A stretch of 64,000 nucleotides of DNA from Actinomycetota bacterium (GCA_016870195.1 VGCC01000006.1:47807-111806); one strand, 5' to 3'; shown: positions 9,682 through 22,352, counted from the first letter of the stretch. Notes: a model not told the origin generated them from the letters alone. Translations and numbers: made by a program.

Positions 9682-9700
9682 GCGCCACTAGCCTGAGCCC

Positions 9701-11032
9701 GTGTCTGCGGCGGAACTCGGCCCGATGTGGCCCCAGGGTGCGCGTCGCAATGCCGACGGGAGTCTCGTTATTGGCGGCGTGGACGTGCGTGATGCCGTCG
9801 CCGAATACCAGAGCCCGGTATTCCTGATTGACGAGACCGACGTGCGGACGCGAGCCCGGGAATTCCGCGGTGCCTACACCGCGGCGGGGGCCAGCCGGGT
9901 CTACTACGCCGCCAAGGCCTTCCTGGCCACGACGATCGCCCGCTGGGTGCATGACGAGGGTTTGGGTATCGACGTCGCCAGTGGAGGGGAACTCGCCGTC
10001 GTCCAGCGAGCAGGCATTCCCGGCGAGGCGATCGTGATGCATGGCAACAACAAGTCGATGGAGGAGATCGAGCAGGCCATCCGCTACGGCGTGGGTCGCA
10101 TCGTGGTCGACTCCTTTGAGGAGATCGCTCGAATCGCGGATGCTGCTGCACGCGCCAACATCGTGCAACCTGTGCTGGTGCGCGTCACCGTAGGCGTCGA
10201 GGCGCACACGCACGAATACATCGCCACGGCGCACGAGGATCAGAAGTTTGGCCTATCCGCCACGCATGACGTCGATGAAGCTGTCCGGCGGATCAGCGCT
10301 CTTCCGTCTCTCACTCTCGTCGGTCTGCACTCGCACATCGGTTCCCAGATTTTCGACGCATCCGGGTTCGAAGTTGCAGCAGCACGCATCGTCGCGGTGG
10401 CCCAGCGCCTATGGGATCAGCAGGGCATCGAAATTGAGGAACTCAACCTGGGCGGTGGGATGGGTATTGCGTACCTCGATGAGGACGACCCCCTTGATGT
10501 CGCGGACATGGCACGGGAGATCGGAGCGATCGTCGAGGCCCAATGTCAGCAGGCGGGAATCCCGCGCCCAGCACTTGCATTCGAACCCGGGCGCGCCATC
10601 ATCGGTCCCGCAGGAGTCACGGTCTACGAGGTCGGGACCGTCAAACCCGTACGCCTCGAGGGAGACGAGACGCGCTGGTACGTGTCGGTCGACGGGGGGA
10701 TGAGCGACAACATCAGGACCGCCCTCTACGACGCGGAGTACACCGTCACGCTGGCCTCTCGAATATCCGAGGCCCCCGATATCCCCTGCCGGGTGGTGGG
10801 CAAGCACTGCGAATCCGGCGACATCGTGGTCCGCGATGCGATGCTGCCGGCGGATCTCGCCCCCGGAGACCTCCTCGCGGTCGCCGCAACCGGCGCCTAT
10901 TGCCGGGCGATGGCGTCCAACTACAACTACCTCCCTCGCCCCGCGGTGGTGGCGGTATCCGACGGGCGTATGCAGGTCGTGCTGCGGCGCGAGACCCTTG
11001 ACGATCTGATGCGTCTGGACCCGGGTGCGTGA
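9701..11032 (+). CDS. lysA: Diaminopimelate decarboxylase
   Basis: VYYAAKAF PLP lysine, LHSHIGSQIFD, CESGDIV; GTG start. Confidence 0.97.
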   Translation: MSAAELGPMWPQGARRNADGSLVIGGVDVRDAVAEYQSPVFLIDETDVRTRAREFRGAYTAAGASRVYYAAKAFLATTIARWVHDEGLGIDVASGGELAVVQRAGIPGEAIVMHGNNKSMEEIEQAIRYGVGRIVVDSFEEIARIADAAARANIVQPVLVRVTVGVEAHTHEYIATAHEDQKFGLSATHDVDEAVRRISALPSLTLVGLHSHIGSQIFDASGFEVAAARIVAVAQRLWDQQGIEIEELNLGGGMGIAYLDEDDPLDVADMAREIGAIVEAQCQQAGIPRPALAFEPGRAIIGPAGVTVYEVGTVKPVRLEGDETRWYVSVDGGMSDNIRTALYDAEYTVTLASRISEAPDIPCRVVGKHCESGDIVVRDAMLPADLAPGDLLAVAATGAYCRAMASNYNYLPRPAVVAVSDGRMQVVLRRETLDDLMRLDPGA

Positions 11033-11080
11033 CGGAGACGGGCCTCGAACCTGAGAGGCTATGCCCGATTCGGGTGAGGA

Positions 11081-12382
11081 GTGGCCACCGTGGCTGAGAA
11101 CCGTCCCATCACCGTCGCACTCCTGGGTGCAGGCACGGTGGGGTCGTCCGTTGCCTCCCTCTTGGCCGAGAACTCCGAGGACTTCGCGCAGCGGATAGGC
11201 GCGCCCGTCCACCTGACCGGGGTGGCGGTCCGCGACGCAGGACGCGCACGTCCGGGACTCGACCCCTCGCTCCTGACCGACGACGTGCTCGGGCTCGCGG
11301 CATCCGGTGCAGACGTTGTCGTCGAGGTGATGGGCGGGATCGAACCGGCGCGGACGGCGATCCTCGCGGCGATGGCTGCGGGCTCGAGCGTGGTGACAGC
11401 GAACAAGGCGTTGCTCGCCGAGGACGGAGCATCGCTGTATCGGGCGGCGGCCGAGCACGGCGTCGACCTCTATTTCGAGGCGTCAGTGGCGGGGGCCATC
11501 CCCCTGCTCAGGCCGCTGCGTGAATCCCTTGCCGGAGACCGAGTCCTTTCCGTGATGGGCATAGTCAATGGCACGACGAACTTCATGCTGACGAAGATGG
11601 ACGAAGCCGGCGCCGACTACGACGACGTCTTCGCCGAGGCGGAGGCTCTGGGGTACCTCGAAGCGGATCCCACCCTCGATGTCGGAGGTCATGATGCGGC
11701 GGCCAAGGCCGCGATCCTTGCGGAGCTTGCGTTCCATACGCGCGTGACGATCGACGACGTGCACGTGGAGGGGATCACGGACGTCACCGCGGAGGACATG
11801 CGTGCTGCCCGCGCTATGGGCTTCGTCATCAAGTTGGTGGCGGTCGCTGAGCGCGTTGGCGAGGGAATCGTCGTGCGCGTGCATCCGGCGATGATCCCGC
11901 GTGACCACCCCTTGGCAAGTGTTCGAGGGGCGTTCAATGCCGTCTTCGTCGAAGCGGAAGCCGCCGGGGAAATGATGTTCTACGGACGCGGTGCCGGTGG
12001 CAATCCGACCGCGAGCGCCGTACTCGGGGATGTCGTTGCGGCTGCGCGCAATCGGCGCGCAGGTGGACTCGGACCGGGGGAGAGCACGTATCTCAATCTG
12101 CCCATCCTCGACATCGGGTCGGCACATACCCGCTACTACGTGAACCTCGATGTCGCTGACCGCCCCGGTGTCCTCGCATCGATCGCGAACGCCTTCGCGG
12201 AGCACGGGGTCAGCATCCAGGTCGTCCGCCAGGACGGCCACGGTGCGGAAGCAGGACTCATCGTCCGCACCCACCGCGCCAGCGATGCCGCCCTACAGGC
12301 GACAGTGCAGTCACTTCGGGAGCTCGACACCGTCAAGCGTGTTGTCGGCGTCATGCGCGTCGAGGGCGAGGCGGGCGACTGA
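11081..12382 (+). CDS. hom: Homoserine dehydrogenase
   Basis: [18 protein letters not shown] site, [12 protein letters not shown]-terminal ACT domain ([22 protein letters not shown]). Confidence 0.97.
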   Translation: MATVAENRPITVALLGAGTVGSSVASLLAENSEDFAQRIGAPVHLTGVAVRDAGRARPGLDPSLLTDDVLGLAASGADVVVEVMGGIEPARTAILAAMAAGSSVVTANKALLAEDGASLYRAAAEHGVDLYFEASVAGAIPLLRPLRESLAGDRVLSVMGIVNGTTNFMLTKMDEAGADYDDVFAEAEALGYLEADPTLDVGGHDAAAKAAILAELAFHTRVTIDDVHVEGITDVTAEDMRAARAMGFVIKLVAVAERVGEGIVVRVHPAMIPRDHPLASVRGAFNAVFVEAEAAGEMMFYGRGAGGNPTASAVLGDVVAAARNRRAGGLGPGESTYLNLPILDIGSAHTRYYVNLDVADRPGVLASIANAFAEHGVSIQVVRQDGHGAEAGLIVRTHRASDAALQATVQSLRELDTVKRVVGVMRVEGEAGD

Positions 12383-13437
12383 TGGCCCAGCAGTGGCGCG
12401 GGGTGATCGAGGAGTACCGCGAGCGTCTGCCCGTGGGTCCGGCGACCCCCGTGGTGACCTTGCGGGAGGGCGGAACGCCTCTCGTCTATGCATGCACAGT
12501 CAGCGAACTCACCGGGTGCGAGGTGTGGCTGAAGTTCGAGGGCGCGAATCCCACCGGATCCTTCAAGGACCGGGGAATGACGATGGCGATCAGCAAGGCG
12601 GCGGAGGCGGGGGCCAAGGCCGTCATCTGCGCATCGACCGGGAACACGTCAGCAAGTGCCGCGGCGTACGCGGCGAAAGCCTCCATGGTGAGTGGTGTGC
12701 TGATCCCACAGGGCAAGATCGCCATGGGCAAGTTGGCGCAAGCGATCATCCACGGTGCCAAGATCCTGCAGATCGAAGGGAATTTCGATCAGTGCCTCGT
12801 CGTGGCCCGGGAACTCTCAGAGTCCTATCCGATCGAGCTGGTTAACAGCGTGAATCCGGTTCGGATCGAAGGCCAAAAGACTGCAGCATTCGAAGTCGTT
12901 GATCTTCTCGGATTCGCGCCGGACATCCACTGTCTCCCCGTAGGTAATGCCGGAAACGTCACGGCGTACTGGCGCGGGTACCGCGAGTACCACGCGGACG
13001 GCATCTCGGTTCTGCCGCGCATGTGGGGATTCCAGGCCGCGGGAGCTGCGCCCTTGGTGCATGGCGAACCGGTGGCGCATCCCGAGACGATCGCCACCGC
13101 CATCCGCATCGGCAATCCCGCTTCCTGGGATCAGGCGATCGCCGCACGCGATGAGTCGGGGGGTCTCATCGACATGGTCACCGACGAGCAGATCCTGGCT
13201 GCGTACCGCCTACTCGCAGAGCGGGAGGGGGTGTTCTGCGAGCCCTCGAGTGCGGCGAGCGTGGCGGGCCTGCTGCTGATGAAGGAGACCGGGCGTCTCG
13301 ACCGGGGTCAACGAATCGTGTGCACGCTCACCGGCCATGGGCTGAAGGATCCGCAGTGGGCCCTCGACGGCGCACCTGACCCCATCGTTGTCGCACCGCG
13401 CGCGGAGGCCGCAGCCCAGGCGTTGGGGTTGTCATGA
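12382..13437 (+). CDS. thrC: Threonine synthase
   Basis: [21 protein letters not shown] site; overlaps hom by one base. Confidence 0.97.
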   Translation: MAQQWRGVIEEYRERLPVGPATPVVTLREGGTPLVYACTVSELTGCEVWLKFEGANPTGSFKDRGMTMAISKAAEAGAKAVICASTGNTSASAAAYAAKASMVSGVLIPQGKIAMGKLAQAIIHGAKILQIEGNFDQCLVVARELSESYPIELVNSVNPVRIEGQKTAAFEVVDLLGFAPDIHCLPVGNAGNVTAYWRGYREYHADGISVLPRMWGFQAAGAAPLVHGEPVAHPETIATAIRIGNPASWDQAIAARDESGGLIDMVTDEQILAAYRLLAEREGVFCEPSSAASVAGLLLMKETGRLDRGQRIVCTLTGHGLKDPQWALDGAPDPIVVAPRAEAAAQALGLS

Positions 13438-14357
13438 CGGTGACCTTCACCCGCGAGCCCGTGCGGATCGTGGTTCCGGCGAGCAGCGCCAACCTCGGTC
13501 CGGGCTTCGATTGTTTGGGCATGGCCCTCGCGTTCTTCGACGAGTTGGTCGCGATGGTCTCCGAGGATGACGGCGTCCTGGTCGAAGTCGCCGGCGAGGG
13601 TGCGGATGATGTCCCACGCGACGAATCCCATCTCGTCGTGCGCGCCATGCGACTGCTGTTCGACCACGTCGGCGCACACCCGTCCGGATTCGTGCTGCGG
13701 TGTCGGAATTCCATCCCACACCGCCGCGGCCTCGGATCCTCGGCCGCCGCGATCATGGGCGGCCTCGCCCTCGCCCGAGCCCTCATCGACGGGGGAGTCG
13801 AACGATTCAGTGACGAAGACCTGCTCACTCTCGCGCTTCCGCTCGAATCACACCCGGACAACCTCTCGGCCGCGCTCCTCGGAGGATTCACGGTCGGGTG
13901 GATCCGCGACGGTGGTGCGCATGCCGTACAGATGCCCGTCCATCCCGGCATTCGACCGATCGTTGCGATCCCGCCACATCGCATGGCGACCACCACTGCG
14001 CGGAAGGCCCTTCCCGCACAGGTGGCTCTAGACGACGTGATCTTCAACCTCTCCCGGGCAGGGCTGATGGCCCACGCACTGCGCGAACGACCTGATCTCC
14101 TCCTTGATGCCACTGAGGACGCACTCCATCAACGTGCTCGGTCCGGCATCTACCCAGAGTCGATGGATCTCGTCGATGCGTTGCGCGGACGTGGATTCCC
14201 GGCACTCGTCTCCGGCGCCGGACCGTCCGTCATGGTGCTCGGTCATGAGGCCGCGCATAGCGTCGATGCGGTATCCGCACTCGCTCCCGCAGGATGGGAG
14301 GTTGTGTCGGTTCCGATATCCCCACGTGGCGCCACGATCGTTCCCCTCCACCCCTAG
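13434..14357 (+). CDS. thrB: Homoserine kinase (GHMP family)
   Basis: [34 protein letters not shown]. Confidence 0.97.
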   Translation: MTVTFTREPVRIVVPASSANLGPGFDCLGMALAFFDELVAMVSEDDGVLVEVAGEGADDVPRDESHLVVRAMRLLFDHVGAHPSGFVLRCRNSIPHRRGLGSSAAAIMGGLALARALIDGGVERFSDEDLLTLALPLESHPDNLSAALLGGFTVGWIRDGGAHAVQMPVHPGIRPIVAIPPHRMATTTARKALPAQVALDDVIFNLSRAGLMAHALRERPDLLLDATEDALHQRARSGIYPESMDLVDALRGRGFPALVSGAGPSVMVLGHEAAHSVDAVSALAPAGWEVVSVPISPRGATIVPLHP

Positions 14358-14506
14358 CGGGATCAGCGGGGGCACGTGTTAGGCTGACATCACTTCGGCA
14401 GCTGGCATTGGTCCGGCTTCCCAACGATCCGAATTCCCCGTAGGACATCTGATCGCCACTGCTTCGTGACCGAAGTTCCATTTCAGGATTCCCGTTAGGA
14501 CACCAC

Positions 14507-16165
14507 GTGACAGAAACAGCAACGAGCGCCAGCACGTCCAATGGCCTCTCCAGCATGCTGCTCCCCGAACTCAAGCAATTGGCCCAGCAACTGGGAATCG
14601 CCGGGTCGAGTGCCATGCGCAAGGGTGAGTTGATCACCGCGATCCAGGACCGACAGAAGGCAGCGGGCAGCCCGCGCCGTGCAGCCCGCCGCGACGCCGG
14701 CCCCGCCGAGCAGGGCGACGCGCCACGCGAGGAGCGTTCGGACGAGAGGCGGGATGACCGCACCGAGGGGCGCCGTGAGGAACGTCGGGACGACCGGCGT
14801 AACGACCAGCGGGATGACCGGCGCGATGATCGGCGCGATGATCGCCGTAACGATCAGCGCGACGACCGCGGACCCCGCAACGGCGGCGATGACCGTGGCG
14901 ACGATTTCGACGGTGGCCGTCGCGGACGGCGCCGTGGGCGCGATCGCTTCCGGGACCGGCGAGATCGCCGCGGCGGAGGTGGAGGCTTCCAGGAGTCAGA
15001 GCCCGAGGTCAGCGAGGATGACGTGCTGCTGCCCGTCGCGGGCATCCTCGACATCATGGACAACTACGCCTTCGTCCGTACGAGCGGTTACCTCCCCGGG
15101 CCGAACGACGTCTACGTCTCGTTGGCCCTGGTGCGCAAACACGGACTTCGCAAGGGCGACGCGATCACCGGGCAGGTGCGTCAACCGCGTGATGGTGAGC
15201 GCCGAGAGAAGTTCAACCCGTTGGTGCGCATCGAGTCGGTCAACGGGAGCGATGTGGAGTCGGCGCGCTCACGCCCCGAGTTCTCCAAGCTCACTCCGCT
15301 CTACCCGCAGGATCGGCTGCGCTTGGAGACCAGTCCCAACAACGTGACCACGCGGGTGATCGACCTCGTGGCTCCAATCGGCAAGGGTCAGCGCGGCCTC
15401 ATCGTCTCCCCGCCCAAGGCGGGCAAGACCATGGTGCTCCAGGCGATAGCCAACGCGATCACCGAGAACAACCCGGAAGTCCACCTCATGGTGGTGCTCG
15501 TCGACGAGCGCCCGGAGGAAGTCACCGATATGCAGCGATCGGTCAAGGGTGAGGTCATCGCCTCGACGTTCGATCGTCCGGCGGAGGATCACACGATCAT
15601 CGCGGAACTCTCCATCGAGCGCGCCAAGCGACTCGTGGAGTTGGGTCACGACGTCGTCGTCCTGCTCGACTCGATGACGCGCCTGGGACGTGCCTACAAC
15701 CTGGCGGCCCCCGCGTCGGGACGCATCCTGTCCGGCGGTGTCGACTCCACAGCGCTGTATCCGCCCAAGAAGTTCTTCGGTGCCGCCCGCAATATCGAGA
15801 ATGGCGGCTCGCTGACCATCCTCGCCACGGCGCTCGTCGAGACCGGCTCGCGCATGGACGAAGTGATCTTCGAGGAGTTCAAGGGCACCGGCAACATGGA
15901 GTTGAAGTTGGATCGACGTCTGGCCGACAAGCGCATATTCCCTGCCGTCGACGTCGATGCCTCCGGCACCCGTAAGGAGGAACTCCTCATGTCCGCCGAG
16001 GAGTTGAAGATCGTCTGGAAGCTGCGCCGGGTGCTGCACGCCCTTGATCAGCAGCAGTCGATCGAACTCCTCCTCACCAAGCTCCGCGAGACGGAGAACA
16101 ACTACGACTTCCTGCTCCAAGTCCAGAAGACGACCCCGTCCGCTCCCGGGTCGTCCGACGACTAG
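14507..16165 (+). CDS. rho: Transcription termination factor Rho with Arg/Asp-rich N-terminal insertion
   Basis: SAP-like [65 protein letters not shown]. Confidence 0.97.
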   Translation: MTETATSASTSNGLSSMLLPELKQLAQQLGIAGSSAMRKGELITAIQDRQKAAGSPRRAARRDAGPAEQGDAPREERSDERRDDRTEGRREERRDDRRNDQRDDRRDDRRDDRRNDQRDDRGPRNGGDDRGDDFDGGRRGRRRGRDRFRDRRDRRGGGGGFQESEPEVSEDDVLLPVAGILDIMDNYAFVRTSGYLPGPNDVYVSLALVRKHGLRKGDAITGQVRQPRDGERREKFNPLVRIESVNGSDVESARSRPEFSKLTPLYPQDRLRLETSPNNVTTRVIDLVAPIGKGQRGLIVSPPKAGKTMVLQAIANAITENNPEVHLMVVLVDERPEEVTDMQRSVKGEVIASTFDRPAEDHTIIAELSIERAKRLVELGHDVVVLLDSMTRLGRAYNLAAPASGRILSGGVDSTALYPPKKFFGAARNIENGGSLTILATALVETGSRMDEVIFEEFKGTGNMELKLDRRLADKRIFPAVDVDASGTRKEELLMSAEELKIVWKLRRVLHALDQQQSIELLLTKLRETENNYDFLLQVQKTTPSAPGSSDD

Positions 16166-16261
16166 GGGAGAGGAGCCCCCGCCGACGGCGGGTGTCATAC
16201 TTATGCGTCCGGTTCACGGTGGCCACCAGGTCCCCGACCCGGACCCGATTGAGGAGAAACC

Positions 16262-16483
16262 GTGAAGGCCGACATCCATCCGGAGTACGTGGAGACGACG
16301 GTGACCTGCACCTGCGGCAGCACCTTCACCACGCGGAGCACCGCGAAGAGCGGCGTGATCCACGCCGACGTCTGTTCGCAGTGCCACCCGTTCTATACGG
16401 GCAAGCAGAAGATCCTCGACACAGGTGGTCGTGTCGCCAAGTTCGACAAGCGCTACGGCAAGGGCGGCGCAGGCGACAAGTAG
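16262..16483 (+). CDS. rpmE: 50S ribosomal protein L31 (Cys-containing form)
   Basis: [27 protein letters not shown]...[21 protein letters not shown]. Confidence 0.96.
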   Translation: MKADIHPEYVETTVTCTCGSTFTTRSTAKSGVIHADVCSQCHPFYTGKQKILDTGGRVAKFDKRYGKGGAGDK

Positions 16484-16495
16484 ATGAGTTCCCGG

Positions 16496-16555
16496 GCGCC
16501 GGCCCGGGATCTGCCGCGCGTCTCCCCCGTCACGCGGCAGATCCCCGACCGGCGC
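16496..16555. terminator. Long imperfect hairpin between rpmE and prfA
   Basis: gcgccgg-(4)-ggatctgccgcg-(14)-cgcggcagatcc-(4)-ccggcgc: outer 7 bp plus inner 12 bp stems. Confidence 0.5.
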
Positions 16556-16590
16556 CTGACTCGTCTAATCGGTCGACCGAGGGAGTGAGC

Positions 16591-17664
16591 ATGTTCGACA
16601 ACTGCGTGGAACTCGAAGCGGAGTTCACCGACCTCGAGCGCGCCCTCGCCGACCCCAGCGTCCACGCGGATCAGGGCCGAGCTCGGAGCCTCGGCCGTCG
16701 TTACGCGCAACTGCGTCCCGTTATCGAGGCGTATCGGCACTGGCGCACCCTGGCCGACGACGAAACCGCTGCCCGGGAGCTCGCGGAAGACGATCCGGTG
16801 TTCGGCGCAGAGGCCGACACGCTATCGATCCGGGTGGAGGATGCTGCCGAGCGCTTGCGGACGCTCCTGTTGCCCCGTGATCCCCTGGAAGACAAAGACG
16901 TCATCCTCGAGGTCAAGGCGGGGGAGGGTGGTGAGGAATCGGCGCTGTTTGCCGGCGATTTGGTGCGCATGTATCTCCGATACGCGGAGCGTCGCGGGTG
17001 GAGTACGGAGATCATCGACGCCGTCGAGTCCGACCTCGGCGGTTACAAGGACATCTCGGTTGCCGTGAAGGCACGCGGAGTTCCCGAGCCCGGGGATGCG
17101 CCGTACGCGCGGTTGAAGTTCGAGGGTGGCGTGCACCGGGTCCAGCGGGTGCCGGTCACCGAGTCTCAGGGTCGCATCCACACGTCGGCGGCTGGAGTGC
17201 TCGTGATGCCCGAGGCTGAGGATGTCGACGTCACCATCGATCCCAACGACCTGCGCATCGACGTTTACCGATCCTCCGGCCCGGGCGGTCAGAGCGTCAA
17301 TACGACGGACTCCGCGGTTCGGATCACGCACCTGCCCACGGGCGTCGTGGTGTCATGCCAGAACGAGAAGAGTCAGTTGCAAAACAAGGAGTCTGCGCTG
17401 CGCATCCTGCGAGCGCGACTACTCGCCCTCGCCGAGGAGGCCGCGGCGCAGGAGGCGTCCGACGCGCGCAAGTCGCAGGTTCGGACGGTGGATCGCAGTG
17501 AGCGCATCCGTACCTACAACTTCCCGGAGAATCGGCTCAACGATCACCGTGTGGGCTTCAAGGCCCACAACCTCGACCAGGTTTTGGACGGCGACCTCGA
17601 CGCCGTCATCGATGCGTGTGTCTCTGCCGACCAGGAGAGCCGGCTCGCGGAGACCTCCGCATGA
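16591..17664 (+). CDS. prfA: Peptide chain release factor 1
   Basis: Internal ATG at 16591; GGQ motif [21 protein letters not shown] and RF1-type PVT codon-recognition motif ([15 protein letters not shown]). Confidence 0.96.
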   Translation: MFDNCVELEAEFTDLERALADPSVHADQGRARSLGRRYAQLRPVIEAYRHWRTLADDETAARELAEDDPVFGAEADTLSIRVEDAAERLRTLLLPRDPLEDKDVILEVKAGEGGEESALFAGDLVRMYLRYAERRGWSTEIIDAVESDLGGYKDISVAVKARGVPEPGDAPYARLKFEGGVHRVQRVPVTESQGRIHTSAAGVLVMPEAEDVDVTIDPNDLRIDVYRSSGPGGQSVNTTDSAVRITHLPTGVVVSCQNEKSQLQNKESALRILRARLLALAEEAAAQEASDARKSQVRTVDRSERIRTYNFPENRLNDHRVGFKAHNLDQVLDGDLDAVIDACVSADQESRLAETSA

Positions 17665-18599
17665 CCGACTTCACCACGGGTGGTCGCGCCACGGTGCGCG
17701 ACGTCCTGGTTGATGCGGAACGTCGCCTAGAACGTGCAGGGGTGCCGTCGCCATCCGTGGATGCAAGCGAACTCGTGGCGTTCGCACTCGGGACGACTCG
17801 AACGCGCCTCTTCTTGCACGACCGACTCGATCCCGATCAGCGCGTGCGCGTCGAACAGCTGATCACCCAGCGACTCAATCGCGTTCCCCTGCAACACATC
17901 ACGGGGACAGCTCCCTTCAGGAGGCTCGTCGTCAGCGTGGGACCGGGAGTGTTCATTCCTCGCCCGGAGACCGAGCTCGTGGCGGAGGCGGCGATCCGCG
18001 CGCTGGGCGAGGCCCCGGACGATCAACGCATCGCGGTCGACCTGTGTGCTGGTTCGGGCGTTATCGCACTGTCTCTGGCCACCGAGGTGCCGGGAAGCAG
18101 TGTGACCGCCGTGGAACTCGATGATGGCGCGGTCGGCTGGATGCGTGCGAATGTCACCGCGCACCAATCACTGATCGAAGCGGCGGGGAGCCGCCTCGAT
18201 GTCGTGCATGCGGACGCGGTGTCGGTATCCCAGGATGAACTGTCCCCACTTCGGGGACTCTGCGTCGTCGTAGCGTGTAATCCGCCGTACATCCCACTCG
18301 GGATGGTGCCGGGGGAGCCGGAGGTGCGCGACCACGAGCCGCGCATCGCCCTGTACGGGGGCGAGGACGGAATGGACCTCGTCCGCGGGATCCTGACGAC
18401 CGCGGGTGATCTGCTCCGATCAGGTGGACGACTCGTCATCGAGCACGCAGACGTCCAGGGACCCGCCGGTTCGCGGGGGGGTGTGCCCGGGGTGGTCGCA
18501 GACTCCCGCGATGTCGACGGTCGGCCCCTTTTCCGCGACGTCGTCGATCGCACCGACTTCAATGGTCGACCCCGCTTCACGGTGGCGACCCGCACATGA
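17661..18599 (+). CDS. prmC: Release factor glutamine methyltransferase
   Basis: ATGA overlap with prfA; NPPYIP motif, [24 protein letters not shown]. Confidence 0.93.
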   Translation: MTDFTTGGRATVRDVLVDAERRLERAGVPSPSVDASELVAFALGTTRTRLFLHDRLDPDQRVRVEQLITQRLNRVPLQHITGTAPFRRLVVSVGPGVFIPRPETELVAEAAIRALGEAPDDQRIAVDLCAGSGVIALSLATEVPGSSVTAVELDDGAVGWMRANVTAHQSLIEAAGSRLDVVHADAVSVSQDELSPLRGLCVVVACNPPYIPLGMVPGEPEVRDHEPRIALYGGEDGMDLVRGILTTAGDLLRSGGRLVIEHADVQGPAGSRGGVPGVVADSRDVDGRPLFRDVVDRTDFNGRPRFTVATRT

Positions 18600-19249
18600 C
18601 GGTCCGCATCGATTGCACCGATGGTCGCGAGCGCCCCCGGGCGGTGACCGCGGCGATCGCTGCGCTTCGACGGGGAGACCTGGTGATCCTCCCGACCGAG
18701 AACACCTACGTCCTGGCCACGGACCCCTTCTCATCCCGCGGGACGCGGGCGTTGCGCGCCGCGAAGGGGCAACGCGACGCGACCCCGCTCGGACTCCTCA
18801 TCCCACGTCCGGGAACTGTGCCGGGGATCGCGGCGGATGTTCCCGTGAGCGCACGCACGCTCATGGCCACGTTCTGGCCCGGAATGGTGACGCTCCTGCT
18901 CGAGCCGCAGCCGACCCTCGCTTGGGACCACCCGTGTGGGAGTCCGGTTGCGGTGCGGGTGCCGGCGCACCCCATCGCCCTCGCCGTGGTGTCGGAATCT
19001 GGCCCCACGGCCGCGAGTGGGATCACCGATCAGGGCGACCCTGTGCGAACCTGCGAGCAGGCGATGCACGTCCACCCCGATGCCGCGATGGCTCTCGATG
19101 CCGGGACGCTCGATGCCCGTTGGTCCGACGACGAAGACCCGGACCTGCCGAGCACCATCGTCGATGTGCGCGGTGATGCGGCCGAGGTCCTGCGACACGG
19201 TGCGATCAGCGAGGAGCGCATTCGCGCGGCGCTCGCTGCGACCGCCTGA
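18596..19249 (+). CDS. L-threonylcarbamoyladenylate synthase (Sua5/YwlC/TsaC)
   Basis: [56 protein letters not shown]; same operon as prmC. Confidence 0.92.
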   Translation: MTVRIDCTDGRERPRAVTAAIAALRRGDLVILPTENTYVLATDPFSSRGTRALRAAKGQRDATPLGLLIPRPGTVPGIAADVPVSARTLMATFWPGMVTLLLEPQPTLAWDHPCGSPVAVRVPAHPIALAVVSESGPTAASGITDQGDPVRTCEQAMHVHPDAAMALDAGTLDARWSDDEDPDLPSTIVDVRGDAAEVLRHGAISEERIRAALAATA

Positions 19250-19295
19250 CGCGCTCACTACAGTGGTGTTTCCACCACATACGCGGAGGCCACCG

Positions 19296-20552
19296 ATGCC
19301 CACGACGCCATTCTGGGGACCCGACTTCGACGCCCTCCAGGCGGAGGATCCCGAAATCGCCTCCGTGATCATCGCCGAACTCGAACGCGTGCGCGGGGGA
19401 CTCCAACTCATCGCGAGTGAGAACCTCACATCTCCTGCGGTCCTCGCTGCACTCGGGTCCACGCTCAGCAACAAGTACGCGGAGGGTTATCCGGGACGTC
19501 GCTACTACGGAGGGTGTGCGGTCGTCGATGACGCGGAGGAGATCGGCATCGCGCGGGCCAAGGAACTCTTCGGGGCCGAGCACGCGAATCTCCAACCGCA
19601 CAGCGGGGCCAGCGCCAACCTCGCGGCGTACGGCGCGTTCCTCTCCCCGGGTGACACCGTCCTGGCGATGAGCCTCCCCCACGGAGGTCACCTCACCCAC
19701 GGTTCCAAGGTCAACTTCTCTGGCAAGTGGTTCAACGTCGTCTCCTACGGCGTTCGGCAGGACACCGAACTCATCGACTACGACGAGGTGCGCGCCCTCG
19801 CCCTCACGCATCGACCTCGCATGATCATCGCCGGCGCGACTGCGTATCCGCGCCTGATCGACTTCGCGGCCTTCCGGGCGATCGCGGACGAAGTGGGGGC
19901 CATCCTCATGGTCGATGCCGCGCACTTCATCGGGCTGGTCGCCGGAAAGGCGATTCCGAGTCCTGTCCCGTACGCCGACCTCGTCTGTTTCACGACGCAC
20001 AAGGTCCTCCGTGGACCGCGCGGGGGGATGATGCTGTGTAAGGCCCAGCACGCCGCGGCTGTCGACAAGGCGGTGTTCCCGATGATGCAGGGCGGCCCGC
20101 TCATGCACGCGGTTGCCGCGAAGGCGGTCGCCCTCCGTGAGGCGTCCACCCCCGAATATCAGAAGTATGCGAAAGACGTGATCGTCAACGCACAGGCGCT
20201 CGCTGCAGGACTGGCAGAGCGCGGGATGCGCCCCACGAGCGGCGGCACCGACACCCATCTCGCGTTGATTGACCTGCGTGGTGTGGACGTCACGGGCGCG
20301 GAGGCCGAGCAGCGGTGCGACTCGGTGGGGATCACCCTGAACAAGAACGCGATCCCATACGACCCGGCGCCACCGGCAGTCGCTTCTGGGGTGAGGGTGG
20401 GCACGCCCACGGTCACCACCCAGGGTATGGGGCCGGATCAGATGGACTCCGTGGCCGACCTCATCGCCCGCGCGGTGAAGGACCCCGAACCGGGGATCGC
20501 CAGCGAGGTGGCTGCACTGGTGGCCCAATTCCCGGCCTATCCCCGGCCGTAA
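19296..20552 (+). CDS. glyA: Serine hydroxymethyltransferase
   Basis: [45 protein letters not shown]; internal ATG at 19296. Confidence 0.96.
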   Translation: MPTTPFWGPDFDALQAEDPEIASVIIAELERVRGGLQLIASENLTSPAVLAALGSTLSNKYAEGYPGRRYYGGCAVVDDAEEIGIARAKELFGAEHANLQPHSGASANLAAYGAFLSPGDTVLAMSLPHGGHLTHGSKVNFSGKWFNVVSYGVRQDTELIDYDEVRALALTHRPRMIIAGATAYPRLIDFAAFRAIADEVGAILMVDAAHFIGLVAGKAIPSPVPYADLVCFTTHKVLRGPRGGMMLCKAQHAAAVDKAVFPMMQGGPLMHAVAAKAVALREASTPEYQKYAKDVIVNAQALAAGLAERGMRPTSGGTDTHLALIDLRGVDVTGAEAEQRCDSVGITLNKNAIPYDPAPPAVASGVRVGTPTVTTQGMGPDQMDSVADLIARAVKDPEPGIASEVAALVAQFPAYPRP

Positions 20553-20606
20553 GGGACGATAGATCCCGACAGGTGAGCTTCCCCGCCCTCGGGGAGCCCG
20601 AGGGAG

Positions 20607-21734
20607 GTGGCGGTGCGCGAGTACATCCTCTGCCTGCTCGCGGCCGCCGCGGTGACCTACCTGACCATGCCGCTGGCTCGTCGGATTGCGATCGCCGGCG
20701 GATTCATCGCCCCGGTGCGCGACCGCGACGTCCACGCCGAGCCCACACCGCGCCTTGGGGGCTTGGCGATGCTCGCGGGCCTGCTGGCCGGTCTCCTCCT
20801 GGCCAGCAAGTTGCCGATGATGGGCTCGGTGTTTGAGGGTGGATCCACTCCACTGGCGCTTCTTTCCGGGGTGGCTGTGATCGTCGCGCTCGGAATCGTG
20901 GACGACAAGTGGGGTCTGGACGCGCCGACCAAACTGGCCGGTCAGGTGCTTGCCGCGGGTCTCATGGCTTTCCAGGGCATCGCCATCATCTGGCTGCCCA
21001 TCGGGGGCACCTTCGTTCTCGATCCGATCACAAGCGTCCTGTTCACCGTGCTCATCGTCTTGATCAGCATCAACGCGATCAATTTCATCGACGGCCTCGA
21101 CGGCTTGGCCGCCGGGATCGTCGCGGTCGCCGCAGGCGCCTTCTTCGCCTACGCCTACCTGTTGAGCGTCGAGCAGGGATTGGAGCGGGCCACCCTCGCC
21201 ACCCTGGTCAGCGTGCTCCTGGTCGGGATGTGCGTGGGATTCCTCCCGCACAACGTCTTCCCAGCCCGACTCTTCATGGGTGATACCGGGTCGATGATGC
21301 TGGGGCTATTGCTGGCGGCGAGCACGATCACACTCTCCGGGCAGATCGACCCGAGCTCCGTTGCGGGCGGAGCCCTCCTCCCCACCCTGCTCCCGATCCT
21401 CCTGCCCATCGCGGTGATGGCGGTGCCGCTCGTCGACCTGGGCCTGGCCGTCGTCCGGCGTACGCGGGCCGGCCGGAATCCCTTCGCGCCGGATAAGCAG
21501 CACCTGCATCACCGCCTGATGGAGATGGGCCACTCGCAGCGTCGGGCCGTGTTGATCATGTACGCCTGGACCGCGCTGGTGGCGGGTGCGGCGGTGGCCG
21601 CTGCCTTCGTTCCACTCGGTTACGCCCTCGCCGGCTTCGTGGCCGGTGTCGTGGTGCTGGTGATAGTCGTGCGACGCCCGGGAACTTCGGCGGACGCGCG
21701 TGTGGTCGAGTTGCCCCGACGTCGTTCGGGATGA
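20607..21734 (+). CDS. MraY/WecA-like undecaprenyl-phosphate sugar-1-phosphate transferase
   Basis: INFIDGLDGLAAG, FMGDTGSMMLG, DKQHLHHRLMEMGHSQRRAV; many TM segments. Confidence 0.92.
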   Translation: MAVREYILCLLAAAAVTYLTMPLARRIAIAGGFIAPVRDRDVHAEPTPRLGGLAMLAGLLAGLLLASKLPMMGSVFEGGSTPLALLSGVAVIVALGIVDDKWGLDAPTKLAGQVLAAGLMAFQGIAIIWLPIGGTFVLDPITSVLFTVLIVLISINAINFIDGLDGLAAGIVAVAAGAFFAYAYLLSVEQGLERATLATLVSVLLVGMCVGFLPHNVFPARLFMGDTGSMMLGLLLAASTITLSGQIDPSSVAGGALLPTLLPILLPIAVMAVPLVDLGLAVVRRTRAGRNPFAPDKQHLHHRLMEMGHSQRRAVLIMYAWTALVAGAAVAAAFVPLGYALAGFVAGVVVLVIVVRRPGTSADARVVELPRRRSG

Positions 21735-21884
21735 CTTCGTAGGAGTGATCGTCGACGCCCGTTGCGGCGGTGTCGGGGGCACATCCACTGCTCCGGAAGG
21801 GGTCGGCCCTCGGGCTGCAGGCGTACACGTGCGTGGTAGCGTTCCCAAATCGGCCAGCGCGACTCATCGCCGGCCGTTTTCATC

Positions 21885-22352
21885 ATGGGAGGCCCGATGG
21901 CGACGCCGATGCAGGAGGCGCCTTTCGTCCTGCCATCGGTGGTGTTCCGCCCCCTTCGCCTGACCGTCGTCGTCGCGGCCCTCTTCGCCGTCGCAGTGGT
22001 GCTGGCCTACCTCGCCGGTGCCACGATGTTCGGGGTGTATCTCGGCATCGGGTTGACCCTGGGCTTGGCGAATGCCCTGCTCGTGAGGTGGTCGGTCACG
22101 TCCATCACGGCGACGGAGCACCCCATGAAGAGTCGAATGGCGCTGAACTCGGCCTCGCGACTTCTCATCATCACCGTGATCGCGCTTGTGATCGCATTCG
22201 TGTTCCGTCCCTATGGGTTCGGTGTGCTCTTCGGGCTGGCGCTGTTCCAAGTGGTCCTCGTCTTGAGCACCGTCGTGCCCGTGTGGATGAAGTTGCGCAA
22301 GGGTGAGGCCTCGCCCCAGGACGCAAGTTCCGGGCCGGCGGTAGCGGAGTAG
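21885..22352 (+). CDS. ATP synthase subunit I-like membrane protein
   Basis: Four TM-type segments, immediately upstream of atpB as in other actinobacterial atp operons. Confidence 0.65.
   Translation: MGGPMATPMQEAPFVLPSVVFRPLRLTVVVAALFAVAVVLAYLAGATMFGVYLGIGLTLGLANALLVRWSVTSITATEHPMKSRMALNSASRLLIITVIALVIAFVFRPYGFGVLFGLALFQVVLVLSTVVPVWMKLRKGEASPQDASSGPAVAE

Noticed and set aside
7948-11458. Long minus-strand ORFs opposite argS, lysA and hom (7948..9087, 9272..10234, 10409..11458)
   Set aside because: Antisense shadows of well-supported genes; no motifs.
14777-14869. Possible CRISPR-like or mobile repeat
   Set aside because: The tandem repeat is in frame within rho and encodes a charged low-complexity tract, with no spacers.
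16192-16590. N-terminal extension of the prfA ORF over rpmE
   Set aside because: rpmE in another frame is unmistakable and RF1 sequence starts at ATG 16591.
19206-21251. 681-aa minus-strand ORF opposite glyA/wecA
   Set aside because: Shadow ORF from GC-rich codon usage; Arg/His/Asp/Gly-rich with no recognisable domain, and the opposite strand encodes clear glyA and a WecA-like protein.
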